The translations under genes were made by a program, and so were the position numbers. A DNA stretch of 38,871 nucleotides from Ruminococcus sp. GTDB taxonomy: Bacteria; Bacillota; Clostridia; Oscillospirales; Ruminococcaceae. How positions within the stretch are numbered: the first letter of the stretch is position 1; every line of letters starts with the position of its first letter. Location: contig JAKSQT010000014.1 in assembly GCA_024403995.1 (NCBI GenBank), positions 1 to 38,871 of the forward strand, in the 5' to 3' direction. The notes under the pieces were generated by a model. It had not been told where the DNA came from. It did no database searches and was given only the letters and a program-made list of their open reading frames with translations. This document shows, in pieces, positions 33,483 to 38,871 of the stretch.

Positions 33483-33644
33483 TATTGCTCCACCAACTAA
33501 ATCTTAAATTTTTCTGCTTGTCCTGAAGAAGAAATTCTGCGTCAGAAAACCTTGAAATACGTAAGTATTCCTGCGGCTTTCTTCCTTGACTTTCTCCTTC
33601 ATTACTTCGCATAAAATATTCAAGACTTAATTGGCGGAGCAATA
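33483..33644 (+). mobile_element. 162-bp MITE, copy B
   Basis: It is the inverted copy of 25674-25835; only two bases differ (in the ACTAACG/ACTTACG and TTCAAG/TTTAAG stretches, read in copy A orientation). It lies 14 bp after the stop of the 1129-residue LRR gene and has TA at both borders. Six bases later the palindromic repeat at 33651 begins. Confidence 0.9.
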
Positions 33645-33650
33645 GTTCAT

Positions 33651-33698
33651 GACAATACCGCACAAAGCACGTCTGGTGACTTTGTACGGTATTGCCTT
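33651..33698. repeat. Palindromic repeat, 48 bp
   Basis: CAATACCGCACAAAG (33653-33667) pairs with CTTTGTACGGTATTG (33680-33694) with one mismatch. The loop (CACGTCTGGTGA) and left arm match the first 40 bases of the 205-bp element at 28115, while the right part is an end, so it looks like an internal deletion form. It stands directly after MITE copy B. Confidence 0.85.
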
Positions 33699-33748
33699 AG
33701 AACGTTTTTTAGAGATGCCCATAATGACAAAATGAAAGGAGAAGTTAT

Positions 33749-35089
33749 ATGAGTGTTTCATCTATGGCAGCTTTCGGAACTGCTGTACTGATGCTTTTCG
33801 GTTCAGTATCCGCCTGCCCTTCAGACAATTCCTCACTCATACAATTATCTATTTCAACAGAAACACAATCCATCATACTTGACAGCGGCAATTATTCTGA
33901 TATTCTTGGATATGACGATATTCCCGCCGATTTTTCAATTCCTGAAACCGTTTCTTATCAGGGAAAAGAGTATACGGTTGCAGGAATAGGCTGCAATGCT
34001 TTTTCAGGCGAGAAACAGCTCAGATCGCTCAGAATTCCTGAAACTGTCAGAATTATCGGGGACAACGCCTTTTCTGAATGCACTTCTTTGCAAAGCATAG
34101 AATTTTCAGAAGGACTGACAGAACTCGGCACAAAAGTATTTTTCTCATGCAGCAGTCTTGAATCTGTAAAACTTCCGCAGAGCCTTATCAAAATCGGTGA
34201 TCTTCCGTTCTGCCGCTGCCGCAGCCTTGTTTCGGTTGAATTTCCGCAGCGTGTTGATGAAATACACAGTCTTTTCTTTTCCGACTGCACGGAATTAAAG
34301 AGCATAGTACTGCCTCGGGGACTGAAAGTTCTGGATTTTCAGTGTCTCGGAGGACTCACGGAGCTTGAGGAGGTCTTTCTTCCGGAAGGACTTGAAATTA
34401 TCGAACACAGCGCTTTTCTCGGCTGTACAAGCCTTAAACACATAGATATACCGAAAAGCGTGACCGAAATAGGAGAAGGCGCATTTTTCAGCTGTTCATC
34501 ACTTGAAGAAATTGCCGTTCCGGAAGGTGTGACCGCTGTCTGTCCGCAGACTTTCAGCGGATGCATAAACCTTTCGGAAGTCATACTGCCGACATCGCTG
34601 AAAACCATCGGTTCACAGGCTTTTATGAACTGTTCTTCACTGCGTTCGTTAGTTCTTCCTGAAAATCTTTCGTCTTTCGGTCAGACTCCGTTCCTTATGT
34701 GCAGGATAGAACAGCTCACCATAAAAAATCCCATGCTTCAGGATATAGGTTCTGTTCTGCTGTCTGCTGACAGTATCGGTATGATATGCGGATTCAGGAA
34801 TTCCTCAGCCCAGTCCTTTGCTGAGAAAAACGATATCGCATTCGCCGCCATAGCCAACGATATGAAGGGCGATGCAAACTGTGACGAAACAGTCAATATG
34901 GCTGATGCTGTAATGATAATGCAGGCTCTTGCCAATCCTGCAAAATACGGTCTGAACGGCTATGCCGATGATCACATCACTGCTCAGGGAATTATCAATG
35001 CCGACGTTTCAGACAATGACGGCATGACCAACAATGATGCACTGACAATAAGCAAATTCATGCTCGGCATCATTGACGCTCTTACATGA
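33749..35089 (+). CDS. Dockerin-bearing LRR_5 protein, short paralogue, 446 aa
   Basis: One head-LRR-tail unit: head PETVSYQGKEYTVAGI (about 67-82), 11 LRR_5 repeats, tail CGFRNSSAQSFAEKND (about 343-358), then a full dockerin (about 372-446; DANCDETVNMADA and DVSDNDGMTNNDA). The export signal is odd: the first 22 residues are hydrophobic but contain no Lys or Arg, and they end in VSAC, which fits a lipobox. It may be a lipoprotein, or the true N-terminus may have been lost when the MITE and palindrome entered the 280 bp upstream. AAAGGAG precedes the ATG. No good promoter was found; only TTAGAA-17-CATAAT just upstream. Confidence 0.9.
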   Translation: MSVSSMAAFGTAVLMLFGSVSACPSDNSSLIQLSISTETQSIILDSGNYSDILGYDDIPADFSIPETVSYQGKEYTVAGIGCNAFSGEKQLRSLRIPETVRIIGDNAFSECTSLQSIEFSEGLTELGTKVFFSCSSLESVKLPQSLIKIGDLPFCRCRSLVSVEFPQRVDEIHSLFFSDCTELKSIVLPRGLKVLDFQCLGGLTELEEVFLPEGLEIIEHSAFLGCTSLKHIDIPKSVTEIGEGAFFSCSSLEEIAVPEGVTAVCPQTFSGCINLSEVILPTSLKTIGSQAFMNCSSLRSLVLPENLSSFGQTPFLMCRIEQLTIKNPMLQDIGSVLLSADSIGMICGFRNSSAQSFAEKNDIAFAAIANDMKGDANCDETVNMADAVMIMQALANPAKYGLNGYADDHITAQGIINADVSDNDGMTNNDALTISKFMLGIIDALT

Positions 35090-35123
35090 TACAACACCGC
35101 AGTTTTCCTTTTGGGAGGGAACT

Positions 35124-35150
35124 GACAGTACCATAAAATATGGAACTGTC
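35124..35150 (+). other. Intercistronic hairpin
   Basis: GACAGTACCATA / TATGGAACTGTC form a 12-bp stem with one mismatch 35 bp after the 446-residue LRR gene. There is no U-tract. The 165 bp between the two genes hold no other feature besides the ribosome binding site. Confidence 0.5.
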
Positions 35151-35254
35151 GCTCGGACAGCTTCGGTTTACAGAAAGAAATCATTATGAATCTGCAACAA
35201 TACGGCTCATGCCGCAGATGTGTACAGGTTCTTAAAATCGGAGGAATGTATCAG

Positions 35255-38200
35255 ATGAACTTATATAGATCTGCTGCGATTTTTACAGCAGCATTGCTTT
35301 TTTTCAGCCCGCTGGAAAATTACGGTATTCCACAGCACAGTCTTGGTTTGCCGCTGAATGCACGGGCTGAAAGCCTTGAAACAGAAAATGAAATAACAAT
35401 AACGACTGCCGAGGAATTGCTTGAACTTCTCGGCTTATCTGTGATGCCCGAAAATGTTGATGTTCCGTCATCATTTGAAAAAGACGGCATCACATATACT
35501 GTAACCGGTATTTCTGCAAATGTATTTTCAGGAAACAAGACGATTTGCAGCGTGACTCTGCCTGATACACTGAAAAAAATCGATACTCAGGCTTTTTCAG
35601 GCTGTTCTTCGCTTGAAACAGTAATTCTTCCCGAAAATACTTCCGAAATAGGCTACGGTGCCTTTATAGACTGCAAAAAGCTGAAAAGCGTGAATATTCC
35701 GTCTGCCGTTACTATTATCGATGATACGACATTTGAAGGCTGTTCTTCACTTGAAGCAATTACAATTCCCGAAAACGTTGTCACTATTGGCTACGGCGCA
35801 TTTTTAGACTGCAAAAAGCTGAAAAGCATCGTGATTCCGTCTTCGGTAAGAGAGATCGAAGCTTCTGCCTTTGCAAACTGCTCCGCCCTGAAATCCGTGA
35901 CTATTGAATACGGTGTAAAGAAAATCGGCAAACACGCTTTCTATGCCTGCGAGGAACTTACTGCAATACTGTTTCCTGACAGCGTGACTGAAATTGATGA
36001 CACCGCCATCGACAAATGCATCAATATTTCTGAGATATTGTTTCCGATAAAGCTTGATTCTCAGCTTGACATGAATTTTTCGGAAATGAGAAATCTGCGC
36101 TCTGTCAGACTTCCGCAAGGCATGACAGTGCTGCCTGACGATATGATGAGCGGACTTCCGAAACTTGAAAGCGTATTTCTTCCACAGGGACTCAAAGAGA
36201 TAGGAAGCTGTGCATTCTGCGGATGCAGCGCTCTCAAAGAAGTATATATGCCTGATGATGTAGTATCCATAAGCGAGTACGCTTTCAGCTATTGTACCTC
36301 ACTTGAAAAGATCACTCTTCCATACAGCATTACACGAATCGAAAACAATACCTTCAATGGCTGTAAATCACTCACAGATGCTGGTATCCCGGATTCAGTA
36401 GAATATATCGGAGAACGTGCATTCGCCGACTGTCAGGCTCTGAAGTCGGTAGTTCTTCCGAAAAATCTGAAAATTCTTGAAGACAATTCATTTGAGAAAT
36501 GCTGCATCGAAGAACTTACCGTCCGCAATTCCGATCTGAACGATTTTGGTTATGCTTTCAGATATGATTCATATCTCAGGAAAGTAACGGGATACCATAA
36601 TTCAACCGCAGAAATATTTGCCGGAACATACGGAATCGAATTCATTGAACTTGTTGATGATGATACAAATTTTATTACGCTAAGGTCATCCGAGATGCTT
36701 CTGAACTGTCTCGGAACAGAGCAGTTTCCTGAAGAACTTGTCATTCCGCAGACTGTAATATACAAAGGGCGGAAATATATCGTTTCGGATATCGAACCGC
36801 CGGCTTTGCAGTACAACTATGATATAAGATCTGTCACGCTTCCTGATACGATCAAAAAAATAAATGACCTCACCTTTTTCTCATGCGGCAATCTTGAAGA
36901 AGTAGTTATTCCTGACGGCATCAAGGAAATAGGCACAAATCCGTTTCTCGACTGTGACAGCCTGCAGTATATTGAATTTCCTGAAAGCTGCTGCAAATTC
37001 GGAAGTCTGATCTTTGGAAGTTCCATAAGATCAGTGGTTTTCCCAAGTAAAATAGACAGCATTGACAAACTCAGCTTTGCAAACTGCACCGAAATTGAGG
37101 AAATAAAGCTGCCTGTCGGCATCACATCTATAGATGATCAGACTTTTTCAGGCTGCTCAAAACTTAAAACAGTCATCATTCCCGAAGGTGTCCTGAAAAT
37201 CGGCGATGATGCATTCAGAAACTGCACAAGCCTCAGCTCTGTGGATATTCCTGAAAGTACCATTATTTTAGGCGAAAGATGCTTTTACTCATGCAAAGAT
37301 CTGAAAAGTATCGTTCTTCCCGAAAATCTCGTTAAAATCGGAAAAAATGCTTTTCTTGGAACTGCGCCTTCCGAAATCACTGTAAAAAATCCGGAACTTG
37401 AGATAAATGCGGATATCCTGCCTGATACTTCCCGGTTAAAACAAATTTACGGATTCAGCGGTTCATCTGCACAATCCTTTGCACAAAAACTGGGAATCGA
37501 ATTCATACCGCTGACAGCCGAACAAAAAATCACCAATAACATTGCTGAACCTGAATATAAGATCGTTTCCGAAGCAGCCTATATCTCGGACGGGTCTGAA
37601 TGTTCAGGAACTATCACTCTCCCTGATACAGTTACTATCGACGGAAAAAGCTATAAGGTCGCAGGCATTTGTGACAACGCATTCAAAAATAACACCGGTC
37701 TCATTTCCGTCAAGCTTCCTGATACCCTGAAAGAGATAGGCAGCAGTGCTTTCAGCGGCTGTTTACGGCTCAGTGAGTTAACATTTCTTGGCGGTACTGT
37801 CAAAATCGGTGACTGCGCATTCAATAGCTGCATCAAGCTTGAAAAGCTGATACTTCCCGACAGTGTTACTGAGATCGGAAACAATATCACCGATTACTGC
37901 ATAACAATTAAAGAGATAGTTTTCCCTCAGAAAATTCACAAAATCGGAACTATCGACTTCTCAAGATGCTTTAAGCTTTCATCAGTAAAACTGCCGCAGG
38001 GCATTTCTGAGATTCCGTCATACTGCTTTACAGAACTTGAAAAATTAGAGTATGTCCTTATTCCGGACGGTGTGACATCTATCGGAAGTTTCGCTTTCTC
38101 AGGCTGCATATCACTCAATGAAATTGAATTTCCGAATACACTTGAAGTGGTAGGAGACTCTGCATTTCTGGAATGTTCAGCACTGAAATACGTTACTTTG

Positions 38201-38791
38201 CCTGACAGCCTGACTGATATCTATTCCGATTCATTCCGAAGCTGCACCAGCCTCGGATATATCACGCTGCCCGAAAATATGAATGAGATAGCAAGCGGCG
38301 CATTCTCTGACTGCCCGAACATCAAAAGGATAAATATTCCGTCAAAGCTCAGTATATGCAGCTACCGAATCTTCACTGACAGCAAAATAACCGAGCTTAT
38401 CGTCAAGCCGCCCGTTACAAGACGTATGGCAGAAGCAATTGACAACGCTGTAATAAATACTATCTACGGCTTCGACCAGTCTGAAGTTCACGGTTATGCT
38501 CTTGCTAAAAATATCAGCTTCATCAAAATCACGGCTAATGACGAAAAAGGCAGATTTAATGCCATCGGCGATGCAAACTGCGATGAAAGCGTTGACCTTT
38601 CGGACGTTGTTCTTATAATGCAGTCGATCGCAAACCCCGGAAAATACGGCATTAACGGCTCTGCTCCAAGCCATATCACGGTTCAGGGCACTAAAAATGC
38701 CGATGTTATCGGAAATGACGGCATGACTAATACCGACGCTCTTACAATACAGAAATTCAAACTCAAAATGATTCAAACTCTCCCGATATGA
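35255..38791 (+). CDS. Dockerin-bearing LRR_5 protein with three units, 1178 aa
   Basis: The largest of the cluster. Signal peptide about 1-45. Three head-LRR-tail units follow: heads near residues 70 (VPSSFEKDGITYTVTGI), 495 (IPQTVIYKGRKYIVSDI) and 790 (LPDTVTIDGKSYKVAGI), tails near 442 (GYHNSTAEIFAGTYGI), 730 (GFSGSSAQSFAQKLGI) and 1070 (GFDQSEVHGYALAKNI). About 35 LRR_5 repeats are spread as 15, 9 and 11. The dockerin is at about 1103-1178 (DANCDESVDLSDV; DVIGNDGMTNTDA). The frame begins at 35186, but ATG 35255 lies 9 nt after GGAGGA and opens with a proper signal sequence; the ATG at 35246 overlaps that site. Like its paralogues it has no catalytic domain. A cell-surface binding role is inferred. 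Confidence 0.92.
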   Translation: MNLYRSAAIFTAALLFFSPLENYGIPQHSLGLPLNARAESLETENEITITTAEELLELLGLSVMPENVDVPSSFEKDGITYTVTGISANVFSGNKTICSVTLPDTLKKIDTQAFSGCSSLETVILPENTSEIGYGAFIDCKKLKSVNIPSAVTIIDDTTFEGCSSLEAITIPENVVTIGYGAFLDCKKLKSIVIPSSVREIEASAFANCSALKSVTIEYGVKKIGKHAFYACEELTAILFPDSVTEIDDTAIDKCINISEILFPIKLDSQLDMNFSEMRNLRSVRLPQGMTVLPDDMMSGLPKLESVFLPQGLKEIGSCAFCGCSALKEVYMPDDVVSISEYAFSYCTSLEKITLPYSITRIENNTFNGCKSLTDAGIPDSVEYIGERAFADCQALKSVVLPKNLKILEDNSFEKCCIEELTVRNSDLNDFGYAFRYDSYLRKVTGYHNSTAEIFAGTYGIEFIELVDDDTNFITLRSSEMLLNCLGTEQFPEELVIPQTVIYKGRKYIVSDIEPPALQYNYDIRSVTLPDTIKKINDLTFFSCGNLEEVVIPDGIKEIGTNPFLDCDSLQYIEFPESCCKFGSLIFGSSIRSVVFPSKIDSIDKLSFANCTEIEEIKLPVGITSIDDQTFSGCSKLKTVIIPEGVLKIGDDAFRNCTSLSSVDIPESTIILGERCFYSCKDLKSIVLPENLVKIGKNAFLGTAPSEITVKNPELEINADILPDTSRLKQIYGFSGSSAQSFAQKLGIEFIPLTAEQKITNNIAEPEYKIVSEAAYISDGSECSGTITLPDTVTIDGKSYKVAGICDNAFKNNTGLISVKLPDTLKEIGSSAFSGCLRLSELTFLGGTVKIGDCAFNSCIKLEKLILPDSVTEIGNNITDYCITIKEIVFPQKIHKIGTIDFSRCFKLSSVKLPQGISEIPSYCFTELEKLEYVLIPDGVTSIGSFAFSGCISLNEIEFPNTLEVVGDSAFLECSALKYVTLPDSLTDIYSDSFRSCTSLGYITLPENMNEIASGAFSDCPNIKRINIPSKLSICSYRIFTDSKITELIVKPPVTRRMAEAIDNAVINTIYGFDQSEVHGYALAKNISFIKITANDEKGRFNAIGDANCDESVDLSDVVLIMQSIANPGKYGINGSAPSHITVQGTKNADVIGNDGMTNTDALTIQKFKLKMIQTLPI

Positions 38792-38796
38792 TAAAC

Positions 38797-38820
38797 AGGG
38801 ATACCTTTATTGGTATCCCT
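38797..38820 (+). terminator. Hairpin after the last LRR gene
   Basis: A perfect 9-bp stem (AGGGATACC / GGTATCCCT) 6 bp after the stop codon. As at the left end of the window it runs directly into the 46-bp repeat instead of a T-tract. Confidence 0.65.
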
Positions 38821-38863
38821 CAGCGTGTCAAAAAACTTATTTGGGGACGTCGAGGACGCCGTC
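38818..38863 (+). repeat. Dispersed 46-bp repeat, right copy
   Basis: It is the exact reverse complement of 1-46 and continues for 8 more bases (CCCTACAA) that complete the GGGGACG / CGTCCCC hairpin (38843-38866). It follows a terminator hairpin whose stem differs from the left one, so the repeat, not the stem, is what is shared. Confidence 0.9.
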
Positions 38864-38871
38864 CCCTACAA

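Noticed and set aside
29280..38791. LRR gene repeats as a CRISPR or non-coding tandem array
   Set aside because: The periodicity of about 69 bp follows codons of degenerate LRR_5 repeats in open frames; there are no identical repeats with unique spacers.
1..38871. Window as a circular plasmid or phage closed by its ends
   Set aside because: The end repeats are inverted, not direct, and the content is chromosomal housekeeping without replication or structural phage genes.

Overview
This window looks like one contig from a low-to-mid-GC, Gram-positive, fibre-degrading gut or rumen Clostridia close to Ruminococcus (R. flavefaciens-like). The reasons are the dockerin domains on both carbohydrate esterases and leucine-rich-repeat proteins, the CE12-CBM13-dockerin-CBM35-CE12 enzyme, the Firmicutes order scpA-scpB-DUF2953-ytfJ-dac-rluB, and a SAM-I riboswitch on metK. 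The species is an inference; there is no rRNA or tRNA gene. The two ends of the window carry the same 46-bp sequence in inverted orientation, so the contig probably broke at a dispersed repeat.

Layout. (1) 0.04-7.6 kb, minus strand: a tight housekeeping run from one promoter near 7.6 kb, made of site-2 protease, scpA, scpB, DUF2953, ytfJ, D-Ala-D-Ala carboxypeptidase, rluB, a small conserved protein, metA and a DUF4190 membrane protein. (2) 7.6-10.5 kb, plus strand: rpmB, then metK behind a SAM-I riboswitch with its own terminator, then a membrane-anchored C39-like cysteine protease. (3) 10.7-15.9 kb, minus strand: two secreted dockerin-bearing esterases, a double CE12 enzyme followed by a CE2-like enzyme. 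They probably deacetylate pectin and xylan as parts of a cellulosome. (4) 16.0-19.9 kb: two tandem RadC-like proteins (one with a decayed metal site), a LytTR regulator with a membrane partner, a gutted GNAT pseudogene, a candidate small RNA and an intact GNAT gene. (5) 20.1-24.4 kb, plus strand: a three-gene exopolysaccharide control cassette (CapD-like dehydratase, Wzz/BY-kinase fusion, PHP phosphatase) with a 180-nt leader and a strong terminator, but no glycosyltransferases. (6) 24.4-28.9 kb: DUF5131 and YccF genes, glycerate kinase, an AraC regulator and a COG2426 exporter, separated by small repeats. (7) 29.1-38.8 kb, plus strand: four paralogous BspA-like LRR_5 genes. One is broken; three are intact and end in dockerins.

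The most distinctive aspects are the dockerin-LRR cluster, built from repeated head-LRR-tail units, and the density of small non-coding repeats. The repeats are a palindromic family (about five copies), a 162-bp MITE pair with 160 of 162 bases identical and TA-type ends, another TIR element of about 175 bp, and the terminal 46-bp repeat that sits directly behind terminator hairpins. One palindrome cuts the broken LRR gene and another supplies the stop codon of the DUF5131 gene.

All assignments come from reading the sequence; no database search was run.
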